NCBI RefSeq assembly: GCF_007923255.1
Contig: NZ_VOHJ01000005.1
Coordinates: 59,257-123,256, forward strand
DNA from: Vulcaniibacterium thermophilum
Lineage (GTDB): Bacteria; Pseudomonadota; Gammaproteobacteria; Xanthomonadales; Xanthomonadaceae
Direction: 5' to 3'
DNA length: 64,000 nt
Shown here: positions 1-12,707 of the stretch, piece after piece
Layout: each line of letters starts with the position of its first letter
Position numbering within the stretch: the stretch's first letter is position 1
The notes under the pieces: model-generated
What the model saw: only the letters and a program-made list of their open reading frames with translations
What the model was told of the DNA's origin: nothing
Databases searched by the model: none
Translations under genes and position numbers: made by a program

Positions 1-108
1 AAGCGCCTGAAGGAGCTCGAGTCCGAGAACGCGCGGCTCAAGCGGTTGCTGGCCGAAGCGCATCTGGACATCGAGGCGCTGAAGGTCGGCTTTGGGGTAA
101 AACGCTAG
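1..108 (+). pseudogene. IS3-family OrfA, C-terminal fragment
   Basis: The window opens inside a frame encoding a leucine-zipper-like end (KRLKELESENARLKRLLAEA) that stops at 106-108. This is the typical C-terminus of the IS3-family OrfA, the DNA-binding, helix-turn-helix subunit of the transposase. The start lies outside the window. The next frame (OrfB) overlaps it in the -1 register around 99-108, as expected for programmed frameshifting in IS3 elements. The downstream OrfB is deleted, so the copy should not transpose by itself. Confidence 0.75.
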
Positions 109-532
109 CCCCGCAACGCAAGCGCGAGGCGGTCCGTCGCATGCTCGAAGCCACGGCAGTGAGCGAGCGACGGGCCTGCCGCCTTGCGGGGCTGTCCCGC
201 GATGCGTTCCGCCACCCGCCCGGGCAGGCGCCTGCGACGCAGGCGCTGTCGGCGCGGATCATCGAGCTGGCGCAGGTGCGCCGCAGGTTCGGCTACCGCC
301 GCCTGCACGACCTGCTGCGTCCGGAGTACCGTTCCGGGACGAGTGCTTGAACGAACACTGGTTCACTTCACTTGCCCAGGCCCGCAACGTCATCGCCGAG
401 TGGCGCCGGGACTACAACGAGGTTCGACCACACAGCAGCTGCGGACGCATCCCACCCGCCCAATTCGCTGCCAATCACCGCACCCAAACCCACCAGGCCG
501 AAGTACCCTTCAACCCCGGGCTCTCCCAGTAA
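99..532 (+). pseudogene. IS3-family OrfB transposase, internally deleted
   Basis: Two pieces of one IS3-family OrfB lie end to end. The first (about 99-333, frame 3) matches the OrfB N-terminus, with SERRACRLAGLSR and RRRFGYRRLHDLLR. The second (about 335-532, frame 2) matches the OrfB C-terminus, with RDECLNEHWFTSLAQA and YNEVRPHSSCGRIPPAQFA. The segment between them, which should hold all three catalytic acidic residues (DDE) of the integrase core, is gone, and the join near 333-335 shifts the frame. About two thirds of a normal OrfB of roughly 270-290 residues is missing. This is a dead remnant. Confidence 0.8.
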
Positions 533-561
533 CTGGTGGTACGGCTACTGGGGGCAGGTCA
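533..561 (+). repeat. Right terminal inverted repeat of the IS3 remnant
   Basis: Directly after the OrfB stop lies ctggtggtacggctactggg, continuing gggcaggtca. Read inward on the other strand it begins TGACCTGCCCCC, which fits the ends of IS3-family elements of the Xanthomonadaceae as I remember them. The left end lies outside the window, so pairing cannot be tested. Confidence 0.55.
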
Positions 562-580
562 GCATGTTTCTCTCCGAAAG

Positions 581-606
581 AAAAGCCCCCGACCTTTGCG
601 GGGGCT
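581..606 (-). terminator. Rho-independent terminator of aceE
   Basis: On the minus strand the sequence reads AGCCCCC, a nine-base loop (GCAAAGGTC), GGGGGCT, then a T-rich tail (TTTCTTTC). The 7-bp GC stem (584-590 with 600-606) sits just downstream of the aceE stop codon. Confidence 0.85.
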
Positions 607-614
607 CCCTGACA

Positions 615-3302
<2,688 letters not shown>

Positions 3303-3450
3303 GCGTGGGGGCTCCGGCGCCGTCGCGGCGCGTGGTTTTCGTCGGCGGTTAGAGTCCGGATTCTAACAGCCGCTCGCGGCGCGACCTGGGCCGCCTGAAG
3401 GACGCTGAATTCGTATTCGCGGCGGGTGGAACGCGCGTCCAACGTGCCCG

Positions 3451-3547
3451 TCGCCCCGGCGCAGGCCGCGGCCCATGGTTCGCTGCTGCGGTGGCGTTGC
3501 TGCGGGAAGCCAAAGCACATTGGGCCCCGGCCTGCGCCGGGCGATGG
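3451..3547. repeat. Dispersed inverted-repeat element A, copy 1
   Basis: GC-rich arms (gccccggcgcaggcc on the left, ggcctgcgccggg on the right) are inverted around a spacer of about 45 bp that includes caaagcacattggg. The same structure recurs at 5469-5566. It lies between the divergent promoter side of aceE and the end of the LysR gene and could form a hairpin in RNA. It resembles REP/BIME-type intergenic elements. Confidence 0.7.
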
Positions 3548-3577
3548 GGATGCGGGTGATGCAGAGGGCGAAGCGGA

Positions 3578-4468
3578 TCACGCGAGCTGCAACCGCTCGG
3601 CGAGGAAGTCGACGAACACGCGCACCTTGGGCGCGAGGTTGCGCCGGGTGGGGAAGATCGCGGCGACCACGGCCGGTTCCGGTTCGTAGGCTTCCAGCAG
3701 CGGCACCAGCGCGCCGGAGGCGAGTTCGTCCTTCAGGAACAGCGCCGGGAAGCGCAGGATGCCCAGGCCATCGAGCACCGCGCGCTTGAGCGCGCCGTCG
3801 TTGTTGCAGCGGATGCGGCCACCCACGCGCACGGCGACCCGCTGGCCGTTGACGCGGTAGCGCCACTCGCTGGGGGTGCGATCGAGGCTGTAGCCGAGGC
3901 AGTCGTGATGTTGCAGATCGGCCGGCGTCCGCGGCACGCCGCGCGCGGCGAGGTACGCCGGCGTGGCCACCGTCAGCAGCCGCGTGCGCGCCAGCGGTCG
4001 TGCCACCAGTGAGGTGGGCGACATGTCGGTGCTGATCCGCAGGCCGACGTCGAACCCTTCGGCGACCAGATCGACCAGACGGTTGTCCAGGTCCAGTTCC
4101 AGGCGCAGATCCGGATAGCGCGCGCAGAACTCGCGCAACTGCGGCGCGAGCCACACCTCGCCGAAGTGCACCGGCGCGGTGATGCGCAGGCGGCCGCGCG
4201 GCGTGCCGGTGAGTTCGGTGACCGCGGCCTCGGCGGCGGCGAGATCGGCCAGCGCGACGCTGGCCCGCGCATAGAGCGCCTCGCCCGCCTCGGTGAGCGT
4301 GAGGCGGCGCGTGGTGCGGTTGAGCAGGCGCGCGCCGAGGCGCTTCTCGAGGCGGCCGACGTACTTGCTGACCACCGCCTTGGACAGCTCCAGGTGTTCG
4401 GCCGCGGCAGTGAAGCTGCCGCGCTCGATCACCTGCACGAATACCGCCAGGTCGGTCAGCGTGTCCAT
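3578..4468 (-). CDS. LysR-family transcriptional regulator
   Basis: A 296-residue LysR-type regulator. The N-terminal winged helix-turn-helix (about residues 6-65) contains FVQVIERGSFTAAAEHL and LTLTEAGEALYARA, followed by a periplasmic-binding-like effector domain containing LRITAPVHFGEV. I chose the ATG at 4468, giving MDTLTDLAVF, because LysR proteins normally begin just before this helix; an upstream in-frame ATG at 4591 would add an atypical extension and overlap the divergent gene. It is divergent from the rhodanese-DoxX pair across about 115 bp with an inverted repeat, so control of that pair and of itself is the natural inference. The ligand is unknown. Confidence 0.88.
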   Translation of the reverse strand: MDTLTDLAVFVQVIERGSFTAAAEHLELSKAVVSKYVGRLEKRLGARLLNRTTRRLTLTEAGEALYARASVALADLAAAEAAVTELTGTPRGRLRITAPVHFGEVWLAPQLREFCARYPDLRLELDLDNRLVDLVAEGFDVGLRISTDMSPTSLVARPLARTRLLTVATPAYLAARGVPRTPADLQHHDCLGYSLDRTPSEWRYRVNGQRVAVRVGGRIRCNNDGALKRAVLDGLGILRFPALFLKDELASGALVPLLEAYEPEPAVVAAIFPTRRNLAPKVRVFVDFLAERLQLA

Positions 4469-4514
4469 CGATTTTGCCACCTTCGTGAACAATGCTATTC
4501 CCGCAGGGTGGATT

Positions 4515-4535
4515 ATTGACTTCGGTGCGGTCAAT
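4515..4535. promoter_or_regulatory. Inverted repeat between LysR gene and rhodanese gene
   Basis: ATTGAC (4515-4520) and GTCAAT (4530-4535) form a perfect 6-bp inverted repeat separated by nine bases. The dyad has the size of a T-N11-A LysR-type box and lies in the short divergent intergenic region. It is a candidate binding site for the LysR protein at 3578-4468. The assignment is by position and shape only. Confidence 0.5.
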
Positions 4536-4583
4536 AGAGTGGTCGCCGAGCCGGAATTCCCCGGCGCCTGTTGGAGATTCGGC

Positions 4584-4976
4584 ATGACCACCCCCGCCTA
4601 CGACTTCGAGCGCGCGCAGCGCTACTTCCAGGACCGCGTGGCCTTCACCACCGGCGTGCACGAGCTGGAGGTGCTGATCGGCAGCCCGCGCGCGGGCGCG
4701 CCGTTCCAGGTCGTCGACGTGCGTTTTCCCGACGACTACGCGCAGGGCCGCGTGCCCGGCGCGATCAACCTGCCCAAGGGCAAGTGGCGCAACCCGGCCG
4801 GGCTGGATCGCGACGCGACCCTCTACGTCTACTGCTACAACCAGACCTGCCACCTCGCCGCCGAGGCCGCGGTGCTGCTGACCGCGCAGGGCTATCGCGT
4901 GGTGGAAGTCGAAGGCGGCTGGAAGGGCTGGGTCGACAACGGCTACCGCCAGGACACCACCCCGCTGGCGGCCTGA
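4584..4976 (+). CDS. Rhodanese-like sulfurtransferase domain protein
   Basis: A 130-residue single-domain rhodanese. It has the entry motif VVDVRFPDDYAQGRVPGAIN (about residues 34-55) and an active-site loop YCYNQTCHLAAEAA, with the Cys about six residues later than in a canonical CxxGxR loop. The loop is atypical, so the sulfur-transfer activity is uncertain. There is no signal peptide, so it is probably cytoplasmic. A GGAG motif precedes the ATG. It is followed after 10 bp by a DoxX-family gene, and both are divergent from a LysR regulator; such trios are usually tied to redox or sulfur stress. Confidence 0.8.
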   Translation: MTTPAYDFERAQRYFQDRVAFTTGVHELEVLIGSPRAGAPFQVVDVRFPDDYAQGRVPGAINLPKGKWRNPAGLDRDATLYVYCYNQTCHLAAEAAVLLTAQGYRVVEVEGGWKGWVDNGYRQDTTPLAA

Positions 4977-4986
4977 GGAGACGACC

Positions 4987-5421
4987 ATGAGCATCGAACG
5001 CAATGCGCAGTACGCCGCCGCCCTGCTGCGGATCAGCTTGGGCGCGATGTTCCTCGCGCACGGGCTCGTGCTGAAGCTGTTCACCTACGGCATGGACGGC
5101 ACCGCGCAGTACTTCGTCTCGATCGGGCTGCCGGCGTGGACCGCCTACGCGGTGGTGACGGCGGAAATCGTCGGCGGTGCGCTGCTGGTGCTGGGCATCG
5201 GCACGCGCTGGGTGACGGCGGCGCTGATGCCGATCCTGCTGGGCGCGCTGTGGGCGCATGCCGGCAACGACTGGGTGTTCTCGGCGCCGAACGGCGGTTG
5301 GGAGTTCCCGGCCTATCTGGTGGTGCTGGGGGTCGCCCAGATCCTGCTCGGTGACGGCGCGTGGTCGCTGGCGGCGCGGCGCCAGCGGGCGGGTGCCGGC
5401 GGACTGCTGGCCACACGCTGA
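4987..5421 (+). CDS. DoxX family membrane protein
   Basis: A 144-residue integral membrane protein with four predicted hydrophobic helices and the family-typical start AALLRISLGAMFLAHGLVLK. DoxX-family proteins are small inner-membrane proteins linked to thiosulfate:quinone oxidoreductase or to oxidative-stress membrane complexes. The precise role here is unknown. It starts 10 bp after the rhodanese stop, with GAGGAGACG as ribosome binding site, so the two form one operon. Confidence 0.85.
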   Translation: MSIERNAQYAAALLRISLGAMFLAHGLVLKLFTYGMDGTAQYFVSIGLPAWTAYAVVTAEIVGGALLVLGIGTRWVTAALMPILLGALWAHAGNDWVFSAPNGGWEFPAYLVVLGVAQILLGDGAWSLAARRQRAGAGGLLATR

Positions 5422-5842
5422 GCGCAGGTTCGCGGCATGGGCCCGGCCATCGTCGACGTGACGGGCTCGTCGCCCCGGCGCAGGCCGGGGCCCAGGTTTC
5501 GTTGCGGCGGTGACTTTGCCGTGGGAAAGGCAAAGCACATTGGGCCCCGGCCCGCGCCGGGGCGACGGAGGAGCCGCGGTGGGGCCACCGCACCTCCCCC
5601 GGAAGGCAGTTTGGCAGGTTGGGCTGAGCGCAGCGAAGCCCAACATCGCGTTGGGCCGACGTTGGGCTTCGCCTTCGGCTCAGCCCAACCTACGGTCGAT
5701 CGCGCCGTCACCCCTTGTCCGGCCCGCCCCTCCCCCTGCGAAGGCAGAGGTGAGGCGGGCCTGCTTGCGCGGCACTTCCCGCCGACCGCCCGCGCCGCAG
5801 CGCGGGCCGGGGGGGGGTTGCGAGGGGGTTGCGCGGTGAGGC
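5422..5842. repeat. Intergenic repeat mosaic between DoxX and maeB genes
   Basis: No gene is supported in these 420 bp. They hold element A copy 2 (about 5469-5566, GC arms inverted around caaagcacattggg) and element B (about 5617-5691), in which aggttgggctgagcg is inverted against cggctcagcccaacct around a short loop. A degenerate copy of the cccctctccccc-type element follows near 5722-5760. Both flanking genes point into the region, so the hairpins may also terminate transcription. Part of element B recurs at 42232-42263. Confidence 0.7.
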
Positions 5843-8137
<2,295 letters not shown>

Positions 8138-8217
8138 TGCGAGGCGCGGCCGGCGAGGTGGACGCTGATTCTAGCCGCGCGCGGGGAAGCTTCGTGGAAG
8201 GACGCGGACGCCGCCGC

Positions 8218-9531
8218 TCAGAGATCGGCCACCGCGTCGGGCCCGGCGATGGCGTCCAGCCGGATGCGGTTGGCGAACAGCGAGAACGCCAGCATGCCCG
8301 CCAGCCCGTTGGCGCGCACGATCCACGGCGGCAGCCAGCGCGGCCGCTTCAGCACGCCGCAGTCGAACAGCGGCTCGAAGCGCTGCACGTCGGCCAGCGT
8401 CATCTTGCCGGCGAACAGCCAGCGGCCGAGATGCAGCTTCTGCTGGCGCAGCGACCAGCGGAAGAACGTGTGCACGCCGACCAGCCCGCGCAGGTACACC
8501 GTGTCCTTGGTGAACGCCGCGCCGCCGGTGGTCGGCACGCCGCGGAACACGCGCTGCGCCGAGGCGAAGCTGTCCTCGGCGGTCTGGCCCTGATCGAGGA
8601 AGTAGCGGAACACCTCGACGAAGTCGGCGCCGTCCAGCGCGCGCGCGACCGCCTCGATGCGCAGGCTCAGCCGCTTCATGCGGCCGATGTCGATGCTGCC
8701 GGTGATCTGCTCGGCGAACGTGGCCAGGCCTTCCTGCGTGGCCGTGCTGCGCGGCGAGGACAGCGCCAGGCTGCCGAGCACCGGCTGCTCGCGGCCGTTG
8801 AGCGCGGTCAGCGAATGCACGAACGCTTCGTGCTGCAGCAACTGCTGGCGGTCGTACTCGCTGAAGGCGGCGCCGGTGCGCAGGCGGATGCGGGTGGCGC
8901 CGGCGGCAGCCTTGGCGATCAGGTCGGGATCGAGCTGCACCTCGATCCGGCGACCGTCGAAGAAATCGTCCAGATCGCGCTGCAGTTGCAGGCTGAGCGC
9001 GGTGGCGGAGATGCGGATCTGCTCGGACGGCGCCAGCAGCGCGTGATCCAGCTCGTTGGCGATGCTGATGAAGTGCTGCGCGGCTTCGCGCGTGGTCGGC
9101 CCGTGGCCCGGCAGCGGCTCGTCGGGGCGGCCGAACAGCGCGACCGACAGGTCGGTCACGCGCGGCGTGCCGAGCGATTCGCACAGCTCGGCGGCGATCG
9201 ACCAGGTGCGGGCCGATTCGGCGAGGTACTGGCCGAGCGGGTGGTCGCGGTCGGCCTCGCGCACGATGGCGTCCAGCTCGCGCCGCGCCTCGGTGAAGTC
9301 CTGCGCGGCGTAGCGCACCTCGGGCAGCCGCACGCGCCCGCGCGCGAACTCCTTCAGGAAGCGCGCGCCGACCTCGGCCGGCCAGCTCGCCAGCGCCAGC
9401 AGGCGGATGCCGCGCGCGGCCCGCACCATGCGCGCATCGAGCGCGGCGTGGTGCGCCACGTCCGGCGCCAGGCGGCCGTGCGGCGCGCTCGGGGTCGGCT
9501 CGTCGCTGTCGTCGTGGACGGTTTCCATCAT
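8218..9531 (-). CDS. DUF1704 / QEGLA-motif protein, putative zinc metallopeptidase
   Basis: A 437-residue protein with the diagnostic TQEGLA motif (residues 265-270) of the DUF1704 family, often labelled flavohemoglobin-expression-modulating QEGLA protein. HEAFVH at 234-239 is an HExxxH zinc motif, and Glu267 of QEGLA is suitably placed as a third ligand. The eukaryotic relatives (MATCAP, tubulin tyrosine carboxypeptidase) use this arrangement, so the bacterial protein is probably a metallopeptidase of unknown substrate. A hydrophobic segment near the C-terminus (WIVRANGLAGMLAFSLFA) may associate with membrane. No signal peptide. An alternative ATG lies one codon downstream. Confidence 0.85.
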   Translation of the reverse strand: MMETVHDDSDEPTPSAPHGRLAPDVAHHAALDARMVRAARGIRLLALASWPAEVGARFLKEFARGRVRLPEVRYAAQDFTEARRELDAIVREADRDHPLGQYLAESARTWSIAAELCESLGTPRVTDLSVALFGRPDEPLPGHGPTTREAAQHFISIANELDHALLAPSEQIRISATALSLQLQRDLDDFFDGRRIEVQLDPDLIAKAAAGATRIRLRTGAAFSEYDRQQLLQHEAFVHSLTALNGREQPVLGSLALSSPRSTATQEGLATFAEQITGSIDIGRMKRLSLRIEAVARALDGADFVEVFRYFLDQGQTAEDSFASAQRVFRGVPTTGGAAFTKDTVYLRGLVGVHTFFRWSLRQQKLHLGRWLFAGKMTLADVQRFEPLFDCGVLKRPRWLPPWIVRANGLAGMLAFSLFANRIRLDAIAGPDAVADL

Positions 9532-9609
9532 CGCGGCCAGGCCGGTTGCGGGGCGGGCCCTTCCCCGTTGGCGGCCGCGACCGCGCCGGACTTGAAGCGG
9601 CCGCCCGCC

Positions 9610-10698
9610 TCAGCGCCGGCCATGCCGGTCGTCGACGCGCTTGTTCGGCGCACGGCCGGGCGTCTTTTCCTCGCCCTTCTGCGCGCGCCGCTGCGCCAGC
9701 GTGCGCGCCGCGCCCTCGACCTCCTCGCGCAGCTTGAGGTAGTGGGCGAAGCGGTCCTCGTCGAGCGTGCCGGCGTCGATCGCGGCGCGCACCGCGCAGC
9801 CGGGCTCGCGCTGGTGCGAACAGTCGCGGAAGCGGCATTCGGCGGCTACCGCCTCGACGTCGGCGAAGGTGTCCGCGACGTCCTCCTCGCCGGTCGGCTT
9901 CAGCTCGCGCATGCCGGGCGTGTCGATCAGGCAGGCGCCGGACGGCAGCGGGATCAGCGCGCGGTAGGTGGTGGTGTGGCGGCCGCGCGAGTCGTGCGCG
10001 CGCACCTCGCCGGTCTTCATCCGCTCGATGCCGAGCAGGGTGTTGGTGAGGGTGGACTTGCCGGCGCCGGAGGAGCCGACCAGCACCGCGGTGCGGCCCG
10101 GCTGCAGCCAGCGGTCGAGCTGGGCGACGCTGGCGCGCTCGCGCGCGTTGACGGCGACGATGGCGACGCCGTCGGCCGCCACATGCGCGAGCGCGGCGCG
10201 CGCGCGGTCCGCGTCCGGGCACAGATCGGCCTTGGTGAGCACCACCACCGGTTCGGCGCCGCCGCCGACCAGCAGCAGATAGCGCTCGATCCGGCGCGGG
10301 TTGAAGTCGCCGTCCAGCCCGCAGACCACGAACGCGGTGTCGACGTTGGCGGCGATGAGCTGCTGGCGGTAGTGCTCGCCGGCGGCGCCGCGCTTGATGG
10401 TGCTGCGGCGGGGCAGCAGGCCGACGATGCGGCCGCCCTCGATCAGCACCCAGTCGCCGACGCCGGCGCGCTGCTCGGGCGGAAACTTCGGGCGCTGCCA
10501 GTCCGGCGGCGATTCGACCTTGAAGCTGCGCTGCGGGCCATCGGCGACCACATAGCCGGTGCGGTGCTGTTCGACCACGCGCGCCGGCCGGGCCTGCGGG
10601 TGCGCCGCCAGCGCCTCGCGCCAGGGGGGGAACTCGGGCTGCCCATCGGCACCCACGGGCCAGCCGATCGCCTGCAGCGCGGCGGTCTCGGGGCTCAA
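9610..10698 (-). CDS. rsgA: Ribosome small-subunit-dependent GTPase A
   Basis: A 362-residue circularly permuted GTPase that assists late 30S maturation. The order of motifs is diagnostic: G4 TKAD (155-158), then G1 GSSGAGKST (208-216), then G3 DTPGMRE (259-265). An N-terminal OB-fold precedes the GTPase, and a C-terminal zinc module has Cys288, Cys293, His295 and Cys301. The tail is basic (KRVDDRHGRR). It is divergent from alaA and 78 bp upstream of the DUF1704 gene on the same strand. Confidence 0.96.
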   Translation of the reverse strand: MSPETAALQAIGWPVGADGQPEFPPWREALAAHPQARPARVVEQHRTGYVVADGPQRSFKVESPPDWQRPKFPPEQRAGVGDWVLIEGGRIVGLLPRRSTIKRGAAGEHYRQQLIAANVDTAFVVCGLDGDFNPRRIERYLLLVGGGAEPVVVLTKADLCPDADRARAALAHVAADGVAIVAVNARERASVAQLDRWLQPGRTAVLVGSSGAGKSTLTNTLLGIERMKTGEVRAHDSRGRHTTTYRALIPLPSGACLIDTPGMRELKPTGEEDVADTFADVEAVAAECRFRDCSHQREPGCAVRAAIDAGTLDEDRFAHYLKLREEVEGAARTLAQRRAQKGEEKTPGRAPNKRVDDRHGRR

Positions 10699-10845
10699 GC
10701 GTGGGCAAGGCGCGGGGACATGCGGCCGATTCTAGCGCCGGCGCTCGCGGCGGACGGTCGAACGCGGTCGCAAGTCCGACGCCGGCAGGTCCGGGCGGCG
10801 TTTTTCCGCTAGGCTCACGTCTCTTTTCCCGACGCCCGCCCCGCA

Positions 10846-12096
10846 ATGTCCCTGCCGCCGATCAAGACCCGCGAACGCCTGACCGAAGTCCGCTACGAGA
10901 TCCGCGGCGAACTGGCCCGCCGCGCGCGCGAGCTGGAGGCCCAGGGCCGCCGGCTCATCAAGCTGAACATCGGCAACCCGGGCGCGTTCGGCTTCCGCGC
11001 GCCCGAGCACCTGCAGCGCGCGATCGCCGACCGCATCGCCGACACCGATCCCTACACCCACCAGCAGGGCCTGCCGGCCGCGCGCGAGGCGATCGCCGCG
11101 TTCCACAAGCGGCGCGGCACGCCGAACGCCAGCCCGGAGCGGGTGTTCGTCGGCAACGGCGTCAGCGAGCTGATCGACCTCAGCCTGCGCGCGCTGCTCA
11201 ATCCCGGCGACGAGGTGCTGGTGCCCTCGCCCGACTACCCGCTGTGGTCGGCCGCGACCATCCTCAACGACGGCCGCCCGGTGTATTACCGCTGCGCGCC
11301 GGAGAACGGCTTCCTGCCCGATCCGGACGAGATCGCCGCGCTGGTGTCGCCGCGCACGCGCGCGATCGTGCTGATCAACCCCAACAACCCGACCGGCGCG
11401 GTGTACCCGCGCGAACTGCTCGAGCGCATCGTCGCCATCGCCGCGCGCCACAAGCTGCTGCTGATGTGCGACGAGATCTACGACCACATCCTGTACGACG
11501 GCGCGCGGTTCCAGCCGGTCGCGCCGATCGCCGGCGACCTGCCGTGCCTGAGCTTCGGCGGCCTGTCGAAAGTGCATCGCGCCTGCGGCTGGCGCGTCGG
11601 CTGGGCGGTGCTGTCGGGCGATCCGGTCGCCAGCGGCGACTTCCACCACGCGATGGATCTGCTCGGCGCGTTGCGGCTGTGCGCCAACGTGCCGGGGCAG
11701 TTCGCGATCGAGGCCGCGCTGCACGGCGAGGACACGATCTCGGCCCTGTGCGCGCCGGGCGGCCGCCTGCACGAGGCGCGCCGCGCGGTGATGGACAGCG
11801 TCGCGGCCAGCGCGCACCTGCGGATGGTGGCGCCGCAGGGCGCGCTGTACGCGTTCCCGGCGGTGACCGGCGAGGCCGCGCACGGCTTCGACGACCACCG
11901 CTTCGCGCTCGAGCTGCTGGAGACCGAGGACGTGCTGGTCGTTCCCGGTTCCAGCTTCAACGTCCCCTACCGGCACCACTTCCGGGTCACCCTGCTGCCG
12001 CAGCCGGAGGACCTGCGCGAGGTGTTCCGCCGCATCGAGCGCCTGCTCGACCGCTGCGCCGAACGCGCCCGCGCCCAGCGCGTCGCGGTGGCCTGA
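10846..12096 (+). CDS. alaA: Alanine/aspartate aminotransferase (AlaA-type)
   Basis: A 416-residue fold-type I PLP aminotransferase that closely follows E. coli AlaA in sequence and length: YEIRGELARRARELE, LNIGNPGAFGF, VGNGVSELI, INPNNPTGAVYPREL and MCDEIYDHILYDGA. The PLP lysine is Lys242 in GLSKVHR. AlaA makes alanine from pyruvate and glutamate. Its stop codon overlaps the ATG of the SGNH hydrolase gene (TGATG), so these genes and the methyltransferase are read as one coupled unit. Confidence 0.92.
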   Translation: MSLPPIKTRERLTEVRYEIRGELARRARELEAQGRRLIKLNIGNPGAFGFRAPEHLQRAIADRIADTDPYTHQQGLPAAREAIAAFHKRRGTPNASPERVFVGNGVSELIDLSLRALLNPGDEVLVPSPDYPLWSAATILNDGRPVYYRCAPENGFLPDPDEIAALVSPRTRAIVLINPNNPTGAVYPRELLERIVAIAARHKLLLMCDEIYDHILYDGARFQPVAPIAGDLPCLSFGGLSKVHRACGWRVGWAVLSGDPVASGDFHHAMDLLGALRLCANVPGQFAIEAALHGEDTISALCAPGGRLHEARRAVMDSVAASAHLRMVAPQGALYAFPAVTGEAAHGFDDHRFALELLETEDVLVVPGSSFNVPYRHHFRVTLLPQPEDLREVFRRIERLLDRCAERARAQRVAVA

Positions 12097-12707
12097 TGCT
12101 GCGTTATCTCGCGCTCGGCGACAGCTACACGATCGGCGAGGGCGTCGCGCCTACGCAGCGCTGGCCGGCGCAACTGGTCCGCGCGCTGCGGCAGGACGGC
12201 ATCGAGCTCGCCGAGCCGCACTACATCGCCACCACCGGCTGGACCACCGGGGAACTGGCGAACGCGATCGATGCCGCGCAGCCGCTCGGCCGCTGGGAGT
12301 TCGTCAGCCTCGGCATCGGCGTCAACGACCAGTACCGCGGCTACAGCCGCAGCGCCTACCGCGAGGGCTTCGAACACCTGCTCGCGACCGCGCTGCACCT
12401 GACCGGCCGCGAAGACCGCGTGCTGGCGGTCTCGATCCCGGACTGGGGCGTCACCCCGTTCGCGCTGCGGCAGGGCCGCGACCCCGACGTCGTCCGCCGC
12501 GAGATCGACGACTTCAACGACGTCGCCCGCCGGCACTGCGAGGCGCATCGCGTCGCGTTCGTCGACATCACCCCGATCAGCCGCGACCGCGGCGGCGAGG
12601 CGGACATGCTGGCCGACGACGGCCTGCACCCGTCGGCGGCGATGTACGCGCGCTGGGTGGACGCGATCCTGCCGGTGGCGCACACGCTGCTGGCCGCCGA
12701 CGCATGA
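12096..12707 (+). CDS. SGNH/GDSL-family hydrolase
   Basis: A 203-residue SGNH-fold esterase or lipase-like hydrolase. Block I is ALGDSYTIGEG with Ser10 as nucleophile, block III is GIGVND (Asn77), and block V is DDGLHPS with Asp175 and His178. No signal peptide is visible, so it is probably cytoplasmic. The ATG at 12096 overlaps the alaA stop by one base, and its own stop overlaps the methyltransferase start by four bases. The substrate is unknown. Confidence 0.9.
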   Translation: MLRYLALGDSYTIGEGVAPTQRWPAQLVRALRQDGIELAEPHYIATTGWTTGELANAIDAAQPLGRWEFVSLGIGVNDQYRGYSRSAYREGFEHLLATALHLTGREDRVLAVSIPDWGVTPFALRQGRDPDVVRREIDDFNDVARRHCEAHRVAFVDITPISRDRGGEADMLADDGLHPSAAMYARWVDAILPVAHTLLAADA

